DNA from: Planctomycetales bacterium
Lineage (GTDB): Bacteria > Planctomycetota > Phycisphaerae > SM23-33
Length of the DNA: 46,215 nucleotides
Direction: 5' to 3'
Assembly: GCA_030612725.1 (NCBI GenBank)
Contig: JAUWNJ010000025.1
Coordinates: forward strand, 1-46,215
Part shown: in pieces, positions 1 to 7,490 of the stretch
How positions within the stretch are numbered: the first letter of the stretch is position 1
Layout of the letters: each line of letters begins with the position of its first letter
The notes under the pieces: model-generated
What the model was told of the DNA's origin: nothing
What the model saw: only the letters and a program-made list of their open reading frames with translations
Databases searched by the model: none
Translations under genes and position numbers: made by a program

Positions 1-281
1 AAAAAAAGTGGGGGGCCGGGGGGCCGGGGGTGGGGGCGCCCGTTTGTCCAAATTTTGTGGGGGGGGCCCAAAACCCGGGGCCCACGGCACCCGGCTTCTG
101 GTTGCAAACGGGTTGACTTCAAGAGATGATATTCTTCGCGGCGATGGCTTGGAGGGTGGTGCAGGCGTGGCATCTGCCGCAGGTGGCGAGGCTTGTTTGC
201 CGACAGTGTTCGTTCGGTGTAGCACGGCATTCGGCAAGTATTGTTCGCCGCGTTTTCGAGTTATTCATCCTGCCTTCCACA
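1..281. other. Low-complexity contig end, no supported gene
   Basis: The first roughly 100 bases are dominated by runs of G and C with long homopolymers, unlike the rest of the window, and look like poor-quality or mis-assembled contig-edge sequence. Bases 100-281 are of ordinary composition. On the minus strand a 49-codon frame (268 to 119) follows the stop of the beta-helix gene and contains several cysteines. It has no recognisable homology, and its end lies close to the bad sequence, so I do not call it a gene. Confidence 0.6.
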
Positions 282-2645
282 TCAATCCTCGTTGCCGGGC
301 GAGCGCAGTTCCCAGTAGATCACACCCGTATCATCGATGTAGGCGTCGCCGGGGCCTTTCTTGGTAATGGTGACCGTCGCGGTTGAATTCCTTGCGCCGG
401 TGGTGAACTCGACCACCACAAGTCGCCAGGTCTGCCCCTTGGCCAGTTTTACGTTATTGGCATGAGCCGAAACCGGCACCGCTCCGTGTCCGCGGACCTC
501 AAGCACGACGTCCTTGGCGCTCTCCATCCGCACGTACGCCGCAAAGACATACCGTGAGCCTGGGCGCAAGCCGGCAATGTCCTGCTCTACCCCGTCATCG
601 CCGTTACCACAGAGGCGCAGGCTGTTGCCGTGGACGGAAAGCCGGGCGTTGGCGGGGGGAGTGTTGAAGCCTGGATGATGCTCAACTTTCGCCTGCTTGC
701 CGTGCGTGGGCCGCCAGGGAGTGAGCGGCTGCTTTGTATAATCGTTGTGATATCGGGCGAACTCGAAGGCGGCGTTGACGACATGGTTACGCAACAGCGA
801 TGCGCACCGGCGGTATTGGGGTTGCGGGGGATTCTCGAAATCATGCCCCGCTTTCCACGGCGTCAGTCCCTTCTCAAACGCGCCGATGTCAGGCGCTTTG
901 ACGGAAAACCTGTCCGTGAGGCCGAGAACGGACAGTCCCGCATCGACGGCGTCATTCGGGATAATCGGTTTGCCCTGATCGGGCCGAACCCTCTTGGCTA
1001 CCGGGTTACCAACGAGATTCGCCGCCTGGAACACCTCTTTGTTCATGGCGACGCGGTCGCCGACAAGGTTGTTGAAGACGTGGCTGCCGAACTGAACCTT
1101 CTGCCCCTTCCACGGCCCCCACGGGTTGCGAATGCCCGTCGCCACCGTGTTGTTGGCAATAATGCAATAGCCGGTCGGCCCGTTCAAACGGATGCAACGG
1201 GGCGTATTCCACACCACGTTGTGATGGACCAGGTAGTTCTTCATGTAGTTGTCCAGGTAGATGCCGACGTTATTGCGGTCCCCCGGGTTGTCATGCACCC
1301 AGTTGTGGTGAATCTCGGTGTTTCCGCCGTCCTGCCCACCCGAATAGATGACGCCCAGATCGTGGCAGAGTCTTCCCGGGCGGTAGATGTCGTTGTACTG
1401 GATCAGGTGGCCGGCGCCGCCGAGTTTGATGCAGTCACGACCGGTATCGTGAATGCTGTTGTGGCTGACCAGATGCCCGATGCCGTTCATGTAAATGGAG
1501 GATTCATAGCAGCCCAGATAGTCGGTGTGGTGGATGTGGCAGTTAATCACTGCATTCGAGCGCCCTGCTAGTCGCACACCGCTGCCCGCCGAATAAGCAA
1601 TCTCGCAGTCGCGAAGCACGTTGTGCGAGCCTGATATGCAGACCCCCGGCTTGGCGCGTGGAATGAACATAATCGTGCGACCACCGCGGGTATGGTAGAT
1701 GTGGCGTGCGCGCATGTTCTGCACCAGGCAATGTTTAGCGTCGGTCATGTCAATGCTCGCGCCGACAATGTCGATACCCTTAACCCGCACGTGCGCCGCA
1801 CCGGCCAGGTCGAACGCCAACTTGCGACGTTTGACCGTTACCGCCCCGTCGGCCGGGGCTTTACCGTCTGGCGGACGGACATAGAGCACCTTGTTCGCCG
1901 CATCGTAGCGCCATTCATTCGGCGCATCCAACAGGCACAAGGCGCCGGTGATATAGAACGTTCCGCCCCGGCAGGGGTTGTGCCGCTGGTCCACCCACCA
2001 GCTCTTCTCGCCGTCGTAGGGCTTGCTAACCAGCAGGCGCTTGTTCTTCGGATCGTAGCCGGTTACGGTCGAGGTCCATGAACTCCACTTGCGGTCGGCC
2101 ATCACCCATACCACCGCGCCTTTGAGATCATTCGCGGACCAGTCGGAAGGGAACCGCTCGCAACCGATGGCGGTTACGGAACTGCCGCCGCCAATGGGCG
2201 CGGCGTCCGCCTTCAACAAGTCGGAACTCTTCCGGTTCGGCCAACGGGCCTCGATCATTGGCTCGCCGTTGAGAAAGACCTGGTTCTCGTGGCCTAGATC
2301 GAGTTGAACAGCCGCCTTGTATGTCCCGTTTCCGTGGTCCCGCCAACCGGCCACCGGATCTGTACCGGTTACGATTACCTTTGCACCCGACTCTGCCGTG
2401 AAGGAAATCGGCTTTTCAGGAGCGCCGCTGTTCTTGGGTTTCACGGTTTCGTGATAGACGCCGGCGCCGATCCGGCAGGTGTCGCCAGGCTTCATTGTCG
2501 CAGCCGCACGCTTAATCGTGGCGAAGGGGCGTGATTTTGTCCCCGGATTACCGTCATCGCCTTGTGGCGATACGTAGTACTCGCTTCCTGCCGCAAACGT
2601 CCCCAGTGCAAGAAGCACCGTCAATGCAATAGATTTTCGCATCAT
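282..2645 (-). CDS. Secreted right-handed parallel beta-helix protein
   Basis: The 787-residue protein begins with a signal peptide (hydrophobic stretch at residues 6-20, cleavage near Ala-Gly-Ser). A DUF1565-like opening follows, with the pattern YYVSPQGDDGNPGT, SRPFATIKRA and GDTCRIGAGVYHE. The middle (about 270-560) has the repeating N/H-rich turns of a pectate-lyase-type beta-helix, for example VRLAGRSNAVINCHIHHT and LIQYNDIYRPG. The last 150 residues look like a separate beta-sandwich or carbohydrate-binding module. Proteins of this kind bind or cleave polysaccharides outside the cytoplasm. The substrate cannot be read from the sequence and no catalytic residues are assigned. The first of two adjacent ATGs is used because AAGGA lies 7-8 bases upstream. 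Confidence 0.8.
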   Translation of the reverse strand: MMRKSIALTVLLALGTFAAGSEYYVSPQGDDGNPGTKSRPFATIKRAAATMKPGDTCRIGAGVYHETVKPKNSGAPEKPISFTAESGAKVIVTGTDPVAGWRDHGNGTYKAAVQLDLGHENQVFLNGEPMIEARWPNRKSSDLLKADAAPIGGGSSVTAIGCERFPSDWSANDLKGAVVWVMADRKWSSWTSTVTGYDPKNKRLLVSKPYDGEKSWWVDQRHNPCRGGTFYITGALCLLDAPNEWRYDAANKVLYVRPPDGKAPADGAVTVKRRKLAFDLAGAAHVRVKGIDIVGASIDMTDAKHCLVQNMRARHIYHTRGGRTIMFIPRAKPGVCISGSHNVLRDCEIAYSAGSGVRLAGRSNAVINCHIHHTDYLGCYESSIYMNGIGHLVSHNSIHDTGRDCIKLGGAGHLIQYNDIYRPGRLCHDLGVIYSGGQDGGNTEIHHNWVHDNPGDRNNVGIYLDNYMKNYLVHHNVVWNTPRCIRLNGPTGYCIIANNTVATGIRNPWGPWKGQKVQFGSHVFNNLVGDRVAMNKEVFQAANLVGNPVAKRVRPDQGKPIIPNDAVDAGLSVLGLTDRFSVKAPDIGAFEKGLTPWKAGHDFENPPQPQYRRCASLLRNHVVNAAFEFARYHNDYTKQPLTPWRPTHGKQAKVEHHPGFNTPPANARLSVHGNSLRLCGNGDDGVEQDIAGLRPGSRYVFAAYVRMESAKDVVLEVRGHGAVPVSAHANNVKLAKGQTWRLVVVEFTTGARNSTATVTITKKGPGDAYIDDTGVIYWELRSPGNED

Positions 2646-2817
2646 TTCATATCCTTATGCGCTTTCGTGGGCGAAGTCGGCCCGTTGCGACTTCCGCCAG
2701 TTCGGCCGCTTAGTGTAAGCCTCAAGACCGGACATGTTCCGCCGACTGTATAAATATGCAACAACAACTCAAACCGGGCAAGGAAAATTAGTGGTACAGA
2801 CATCCTGGTCGTTAATG

Positions 2818-2843
2818 TGATATACTTTTTTGATGCGGAAGGA
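2818..2843 (+). promoter_or_regulatory. Extended -10 promoter and Shine-Dalgarno for rubredoxin stub/phosphatase
   Basis: TGATATACT (2818-2826) fits an extended -10 (TG-N-TATAAT-like); no good -35 is seen 17 bases further upstream. It is followed by GGAAGGAG just before the ATG at 2851. These signals serve the rubredoxin stub first, so the phosphatase appears to be expressed from what was a rubredoxin leader. Confidence 0.4.
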
Positions 2844-2850
2844 GCAAATT

Positions 2851-2931
2851 ATGATTAAGTACGTTTGTGATGTTTGTGGGTGGGTTTATGACCCATCCGT
2901 CGGTGATCCTGAAAACAACCCCACGATTTGA
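2851..2931 (+). pseudogene. Rubredoxin N-terminal stub (26 codons)
   Basis: The frame begins [20 protein letters not shown] and stops after 26 codons. This is the first half of a rubredoxin with its first Cys-x2-Cys iron-binding pair, but the second CPxCG knuckle is absent, so it cannot hold an Fe(SCys)4 centre. It matches residue for residue the start of the rubredoxin domain encoded at 12511 (CDVCGW followed by YDP), and the DNA is also alike. It has its own extended -10 and strong Shine-Dalgarno. Its TGA stop lies 7 bases ahead of the phosphatase ATG at 2939. It may be a deletion scar or a translated leader that couples to the next gene. Confidence 0.75.
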
Positions 2932-2938
2932 GAATTCC

Positions 2939-3709
2939 ATGACGGCGCATCAGGCGACAAGCGAACATGAACTGGACCTGATCCTGGCGTCTGAACTACA
3001 GGCGGCGTTGCTACCATCGACCTGTCCGCATGATTGTCCGCACCAGGTCGCTGCCGCCAGAAACCGCATGTGTGCCGGTGTGGGCGGCGATTTCTACGAT
3101 TTCCTCCGCCTCAACGACGACCAATTCGCATTGGTAATCGGCGATGTCGTCGGACATGGTGTCCGGGCGTCGCTGATGATGGCCCAGATAATGGGATTCC
3201 TCCGCTCCGGACATGAAAAACGCAGCAGGCCGACGGACATTATCTCCGGGCTGAACGATATGTTGATAGAACTGGGCGACAGAATCGGGACAGTAGTACC
3301 GTGTTCGATTTTTTACGTCGTTGTTGATTTGCCCAGCGGCGTCTGCTTTTACATCAATGCGGGGCATCCTCGACCGATCCTCTACGATCGAGCCGATGTT
3401 GACGGAGATGTTATTAAACCCTTTGGCGCCAGCAGCATGCTCCTGGGGGTCGAAGAGTACAAAGGCGATGAGATGTGCCATACCTTTATGCCGGGGCAGC
3501 GACTGGTGCTGTACACCGACGGTATTACCGAAGCGCATTCACCGTCCGACGAGCAATTTGGGATTGAGCGCCTGCGGGATATTGTCGTTCGCTGTGCCGA
3601 CTGTACGCCGGATGAACTTGCCGATACGGTAATGAACGCTGTGGATGAATTCCGAGGCGGCGAAGAGCAAGAGGACGACCAAACTATCGTCGTGGTGGAC
3701 CGAATCTGA
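2939..3709 (+). CDS. PP2C-family (SpoIIE/RsbU-type) serine phosphatase
   Basis: This 256-residue protein is a single SpoIIE/RsbU phosphatase domain. The metal-binding motifs are in order: GVGGDFYDF, then GDVVGHGVRASLMM, GHPRPI, YTDGITEA and the final QEDDQTIVVV. It lacks an N-terminal PAS, GAF or receiver domain, so its signal must come from a partner. The family dephosphorylates anti-sigma-factor antagonists in partner-switching pathways; no antagonist or anti-sigma kinase gene lies nearby. The ATG at 2939 is preferred because residues upstream of it overlap the rubredoxin stub in another frame and do not resemble the family. A start at 2867 in the same frame would add 24 residues. Confidence 0.85.
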   Translation: MTAHQATSEHELDLILASELQAALLPSTCPHDCPHQVAAARNRMCAGVGGDFYDFLRLNDDQFALVIGDVVGHGVRASLMMAQIMGFLRSGHEKRSRPTDIISGLNDMLIELGDRIGTVVPCSIFYVVVDLPSGVCFYINAGHPRPILYDRADVDGDVIKPFGASSMLLGVEEYKGDEMCHTFMPGQRLVLYTDGITEAHSPSDEQFGIERLRDIVVRCADCTPDELADTVMNAVDEFRGGEEQEDDQTIVVVDRI

Positions 3710-3796
3710 AAGCAGGCCTGAAGTATTACCGAGGCCGGAGTTTCGACGTGCAATTTAGAGACAACAGAATATCCAAAAATATTTTTCAATTGGCGG

Positions 3797-3825
3797 TTGA
3801 CACAAAAGAATCATAGGTATATAAA
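3797..3825 (+). promoter_or_regulatory. Sigma-70-type promoter of the perR operon
   Basis: A perfect -35 TTGACA (3797-3802) is followed by a 17-base spacer and TATAAA (3820-3825). The ATG of perR is at 3843. The AGGAG at 3827-3831 lies so close to the -10 that a transcript starting at the usual distance would begin just after it. Either initiation is slightly earlier or the first gene is translated from a very short leader. AT-rich sequence just upstream (about 3770-3790) could hold a PerR operator, but no clear PerR box is visible. Confidence 0.7.
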
Positions 3826-3842
3826 TAGGAGTAGTTACTGTT

Positions 3843-4304
3843 ATGAACAAGAAATCCAGGGACAATTCGAAATCTCCACTCCGCATGACCCGTCAGCGGC
3901 GGGTGATTCTCGATGAGTTACGGAAGGTAACGTCGCATCCGACCGCCGATGAAATTTACAATATGGTTCGACGTCGGTTGCCCGGTATCAGCCTTGGGAC
4001 GGTGTATCGAAATCTGGAGATTCTCTCCGGCAACGGGATGATACAGAAAATCGAGTCGTCCGGCTCTGCAAGAAGATACGACGGCAACGTGAAGATACAC
4101 TATCACGTTCGCTGTGTGCGATGCGGGAGGGTGGATGATTTACCATTAAGCACCTTACCGGTCCTTGAACGTGCTGTCCGAAAGGGCTGTGGATACGAAA
4201 TACTCGGTTATAGTCTGGAGTTTGTGGGGATTTGTCCGAATTGTGGAAAATTACCTAAAACCAAGAAGGAAAGGCAGGATAAGAATGGAACTCAAAGGAA
4301 GTAA
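3843..4304 (+). CDS. perR: Peroxide-sensing Fur-family repressor PerR
   Basis: The 153-residue protein has the Fur-family winged helix (residues 12-80) and the C-terminal metal domain. With an offset of five it carries every Bacillus subtilis PerR ligand. His32, Asp80, His86, His88 and Asp99 match the regulatory iron/manganese site (H37, D85, H91, H93, D104). Cys91, Cys94, Cys131 and Cys134 match the structural zinc site. Aspartate rather than glutamate at position 99 favours PerR over Fur. PerR is inactivated by H2O2-driven oxidation of the regulatory histidines. It heads an operon of peroxide- and oxygen-defence genes, which supports autoregulation. The 3' end overlaps the rubrerythrin start by 20 bases. 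Confidence 0.9.
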   Translation: MNKKSRDNSKSPLRMTRQRRVILDELRKVTSHPTADEIYNMVRRRLPGISLGTVYRNLEILSGNGMIQKIESSGSARRYDGNVKIHYHVRCVRCGRVDDLPLSTLPVLERAVRKGCGYEILGYSLEFVGICPNCGKLPKTKKERQDKNGTQRK

Positions 4305-4857
4305 AACCGAAAAGAATCTGATGGCGGCCTTTGCGGGCGAATCGCAGGCGCGAAACCGTTACACCTATTTCGCCAGCCAAGCTAAAAAAGATGGTTACGT
4401 TCAAATCTCGACCATCTTCGCCGAAACGGCCGAGCAGGAAAAAGAGCACGCCGAGCGGTTGTTCAAGTTTATGACCGGCGGAGAGGCCGAGATTACCGGA
4501 GCGTTTCCGTTCGGCGTAATCGGCGACACAATCGACAATCTCAAAGCATCCGCCGGTGGTGAAAACTACGAATGGACGACCATGTATCCGGGGTTCGCCG
4601 CTATCGCCCGCGAGGAAGGTTTCGACGATATCGCCGACATGATGGAAGCAATTGCGGTGGCCGAAAAGCAGCACGAGGCGCGATACCTCGCCCTTGCGAA
4701 GAATATCGCCGACGGTACGGTTTTCAAGAAGGACAAGCCCGTCGTCTGGCGTTGCCGGAACTGCGGCTATCTGCACGAAGGGACCGAGGCGCCGGACGTA
4801 TGCCCGGCCTGCGCTCATCCGCAAGCGTATTTCGAGGTCCTCGGCGAGAACTGGTGA
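4285..4857 (+). CDS. rbr: Rubrerythrin
   Basis: This 190-residue classical rubrerythrin reduces H2O2 to water at a non-haem diiron centre, using electrons from rubredoxin. The ferritin-like domain (residues 1-140) shows the expected glutamate/histidine motifs [22 protein letters not shown] and [16 protein letters not shown]-terminal rubredoxin-like Fe(Cys)4 domain follows, with WRCRNCGY and CPACAHP. The ATG at 4285 fits the family N-terminus ([20 protein letters not shown]) and overlaps the end of perR, so translation is probably coupled. It is the first target gene of the PerR unit. Confidence 0.95.
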   Translation: MELKGSKTEKNLMAAFAGESQARNRYTYFASQAKKDGYVQISTIFAETAEQEKEHAERLFKFMTGGEAEITGAFPFGVIGDTIDNLKASAGGENYEWTTMYPGFAAIAREEGFDDIADMMEAIAVAEKQHEARYLALAKNIADGTVFKKDKPVVWRCRNCGYLHEGTEAPDVCPACAHPQAYFEVLGENW

Positions 4858-4865
4858 GCAAGACC

Positions 4866-5681
4866 ATGCCGCTGCGACGACATACCGAGATGTTGAAAGA
4901 TTTGCATGAGCGACTGAATCGGCGTTGCTATGTCCACCCTGACCCGTTGGAGTTTCTGTACGAATATGATGATCCGGCTGATCGCGAGGTTGTTGGACTG
5001 GTGGCGAGTTCGCTGGCGTACGGCAGGGTCGCGCAGATACTCAAAAGTGTCGGGAACGTTCTGGGCCTGATGGGGCGAAGACCTCTTCGTTTCCTGCAGG
5101 ATGCGTCCGAAGCGTCGCTGGGGCGGGATTTTGCGGGTTTTCGGCATCGATTTACCACGGGCGAAAATGTATCGGCCATGTTGTCGGGCGTAAAGCGGGT
5201 CATTGACCGGCACGGGTCGCTTGGGAGTTGTTTTATTGCGGGGATGGGACAGGACGATGAAACGGTCTTGCCGGCGTTATCGTTGTTTGTGAGGGAATTG
5301 GACGGTGATGGTCGGTGCGGGCATTTGCTGCCGGACCCCGCTCGCGGCAGTGCCTGTAAACGGATGAACCTTTTCCTGCGATGGATGGTTCGGGCAGACG
5401 AGGTTGATCCGGGCGGATGGCAGGCTGTGTCGGCGGCGAAACTGATCGTTCCGCTTGATACGCACATGCACAGAATTGCCCTTACTTTAGGCGCAACACA
5501 ACGAAATGCGGCGGACATGCGTACAGCAAGGGAAATCACGGACGCCTTCAGGCGAATCTCGCCCGACGACCCGGTGCGATACGATTTTGCACTGACGCGA
5601 CTGGGAATCCGAAGCGAGATGGACCTTTCGGCGTTATTGAGTCGTAGTGATGCAGGAGCGGAGGTGTGTGTTTATGCCTGA
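4866..5681 (+). CDS. TIGR02757/DUF2400 family protein
   Basis: The 271-residue protein matches my memory of the TIGR02757 (DUF2400) family: an N-terminal LHERLNRRCYVHPDPLEF, a central GLVASSLAYGRV and a C-terminal PLDTHMHRIA followed by YDFALTRLGI. The C-terminal part vaguely resembles helix-hairpin-helix DNA glycosylases, but the function is unknown and I see no catalytic proof. The start is either ATG 4866 or the in-frame GTG at 4854, which overlaps the rubrerythrin stop. The 3' end overlaps the next gene by 8 bases, so it is transcribed within the PerR operon; a role in peroxide defence is only guilt by association. Confidence 0.75.
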   Translation: MPLRRHTEMLKDLHERLNRRCYVHPDPLEFLYEYDDPADREVVGLVASSLAYGRVAQILKSVGNVLGLMGRRPLRFLQDASEASLGRDFAGFRHRFTTGENVSAMLSGVKRVIDRHGSLGSCFIAGMGQDDETVLPALSLFVRELDGDGRCGHLLPDPARGSACKRMNLFLRWMVRADEVDPGGWQAVSAAKLIVPLDTHMHRIALTLGATQRNAADMRTAREITDAFRRISPDDPVRYDFALTRLGIRSEMDLSALLSRSDAGAEVCVYA

Positions 5682-6924
5682 ATGGCTGGCGGACATCCCG
5701 GCGGGATTCTGGTCTGTGCTCAGCGAGATGGCGCCGTACCTGTTGTTCGGTTTTCTGATGGCGGGCGTGCTGTCGGTGTTCGTTTCGCCGGCGCTGGTTG
5801 AGCGTCATCTTGGCGGGAAGGGCTTGTGGTCGGTGGTCAAGGCGGCGGCCTTCGGCGTACCGTTGCCGTTGTGCAGTTGCGGTGTGATTCCGGTCTCTGC
5901 CTCGCTTCGCAGGCACGGCGCAGGGAAGGGCGCGACGACGGCGTTCCTCATCGCCACGCCACAGGACGGCGTTGACAGCATTATGGTTACCTATGGCCTG
6001 CTCGGCGGCGTGTATGCGATTTTCAGGCCTATTGTCGCACTGGTAACGGGTATCGCCGGTGGAGCGATCGTCAACATCGCGGACGGGAACGATGCTCCGC
6101 AGAAAGTGTCCAACGCCGGTGGCCATGACCATTTCACCGAGAACGACCACGGCAGGATACGCCGGATTTTCACATACAGTTTCGACACGCTTCCGCGGGA
6201 CATCGGAAGGGCGCTTCTGGTGGGTCTGGTGCTTGCTGCCGTTATTTCGGCGGTAGTCCAGCCGAACGAGTTGAGGAAATTAGTGGCTCCGGGCATATGG
6301 CAGATGCTGATTCTTATGGCGGCGGGCATTCCGGTGTACGTTTGCGCGACGGCGTCTGTTCCGCTGGTCTATGCGTTGATTGTCGCGGGTGTTTCTCCGG
6401 GGGCTGCGTTTGCGTTCCTGATGACCGGTCCGGCGACAAACGCCGCCACCATCGCCACCGTCTGGAAGGTGATGGGCAAACGGACCACAATCGTCTATCT
6501 GGGCGTCATGCTCGTCGGCGCGCTGGTCGGCGGATTGTTGCTGGACCAGTTAATCACAGGTGAGCAGATTGTCGGCGCGAGCCGAATGGGCTGGATGCTC
6601 CCGCCGGTCGTCAAGTATGTTTCGGCGGCGGTTTTGCTGGGTGTGTTGTTCGTGGCTATCGTCCGTGCTTATGTTCAAGGGCGTGCGAAAGGGAAAGGGC
6701 TCGAAGGCGAGACGATGAAACTGGCGATTTCCGGAATGACGTGCAGCCACTGCGTCGGCAGTGTCCGACGGGCGCTGCTGGAGTGTCCGGGCGTCGAGGG
6801 CGTCGAAGTTAGTCTCGCCGGCGGAGAAGCGGTGGTTTCAGGCGATGGGTTCGACCTGGCGGCGATGAAAAATGCAATTGAAGAGTTGGGCTATCGTGTA
6901 GCGGACAAAACAAGCGTAAGGTAA
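5674..6924 (+). CDS. Permease (SO_0444-like Cu/Zn efflux type) with C-terminal HMA domain
   Basis: This 416-residue membrane protein belongs to the COG0701/PF03773 permease family. The first half has membrane helices and the conserved cysteine turn LPLCSCGVIPVSASLRRHG with TPQDGVDS. The second half holds further helices and the TGPATNAATIATVWKV motif. Residues from about 348 form a heavy-metal-associated domain with the metal-binding MTCSHC. This layout matches predicted copper/zinc exporters in which the HMA domain delivers the metal. The ATG at 5674 has a near-perfect GGAGGTG 7 bases upstream, so the start is well fixed although it overlaps the previous gene. Copper or zinc as substrate is inferred from the HMA domain. 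Confidence 0.8.
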   Translation: MPEWLADIPAGFWSVLSEMAPYLLFGFLMAGVLSVFVSPALVERHLGGKGLWSVVKAAAFGVPLPLCSCGVIPVSASLRRHGAGKGATTAFLIATPQDGVDSIMVTYGLLGGVYAIFRPIVALVTGIAGGAIVNIADGNDAPQKVSNAGGHDHFTENDHGRIRRIFTYSFDTLPRDIGRALLVGLVLAAVISAVVQPNELRKLVAPGIWQMLILMAAGIPVYVCATASVPLVYALIVAGVSPGAAFAFLMTGPATNAATIATVWKVMGKRTTIVYLGVMLVGALVGGLLLDQLITGEQIVGASRMGWMLPPVVKYVSAAVLLGVLFVAIVRAYVQGRAKGKGLEGETMKLAISGMTCSHCVGSVRRALLECPGVEGVEVSLAGGEAVVSGDGFDLAAMKNAIEELGYRVADKTSVR

Positions 6925-6932
6925 GGTGTAAC

Positions 6933-7490
6933 ATGGCAATGTGGATAAGAGTGCTGATTGGAGGCGGGATTGGTCTGCTGGCAGGCGCCCTGCTCGGATA
7001 CTTCGGTAAATGCAGCAGCGGAACGTGTCCGCTGACGGCCAATCCGTATCGCGGAGCGATGTTTGGTCTGATTATCGGAGTATTCTTTGCCCTGTCGATG
7101 ACGCAAGGCTCCTGCAACTCGAAGGAGCAGCAGTCAAGTAGCGTTCCTCATCTGGCAACCAAAGATGAATTCGACGAGAAGGTATTGAAATCGCCCAGGC
7201 CTGTCCTTGTGGATTTTTATTCCGACCGTTGCCCGCCGTGCCGGAAACTTGCGCCGACAATCAGCAAGCTGAAGGATGAATATGAGGGAAAAGCGGACGT
7301 ATTCAAGGTGAACACCGACAACGCGAAAGAACTGGCCCTGGAGTATGGAATTACCAACATCCCGACTGTGATGTTGTTTGATAAAGGTGAAGTTGTCAAG
7401 AACGGGAAATGGATTGGTATTAAAGACGAATCGACATATCGCAAGGCCATTGATGAGGCCTTGTCTAAACGGGAAGGGATTACAGAATGA
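6933..7490 (+). CDS. DUF6132-thioredoxin fusion, membrane-anchored
   Basis: The 185-residue protein has two parts. Residues 1-65 are two glycine-rich membrane helices around a GKCSSGTCPLTANPYRG loop, the signature of the small DUF6132 family. Residues about 75-180 are a thioredoxin fold with the CPPC active site (FYSDRCPPCRKLAP) and the cis-proline turn NIPTVMLF. A flexible linker (CNSKEQQSSS) joins them. DUF6132 proteins are normally stand-alone and about 70 residues long, so the fusion is notable. The helices would tether a disulfide reductase to the membrane next to the metal permease encoded 8 bases upstream. The stop overlaps the hcp start (ATGA). Confidence 0.85.
   Translation: MAMWIRVLIGGGIGLLAGALLGYFGKCSSGTCPLTANPYRGAMFGLIIGVFFALSMTQGSCNSKEQQSSSVPHLATKDEFDEKVLKSPRPVLVDFYSDRCPPCRKLAPTISKLKDEYEGKADVFKVNTDNAKELALEYGITNIPTVMLFDKGEVVKNGKWIGIKDESTYRKAIDEALSKREGITE

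Noticed and set aside
119-268. 49-codon minus-strand frame after the beta-helix gene, with several cysteines
   Set aside because: No homology or clear family, weak Shine-Dalgarno spacing, and its end borders suspect sequence.
3760-3800. PerR box upstream of perR
   Set aside because: The AT-rich sequence has only short 5-base arms (AATAT with ATATT); the match to the PerR consensus is too weak to call.
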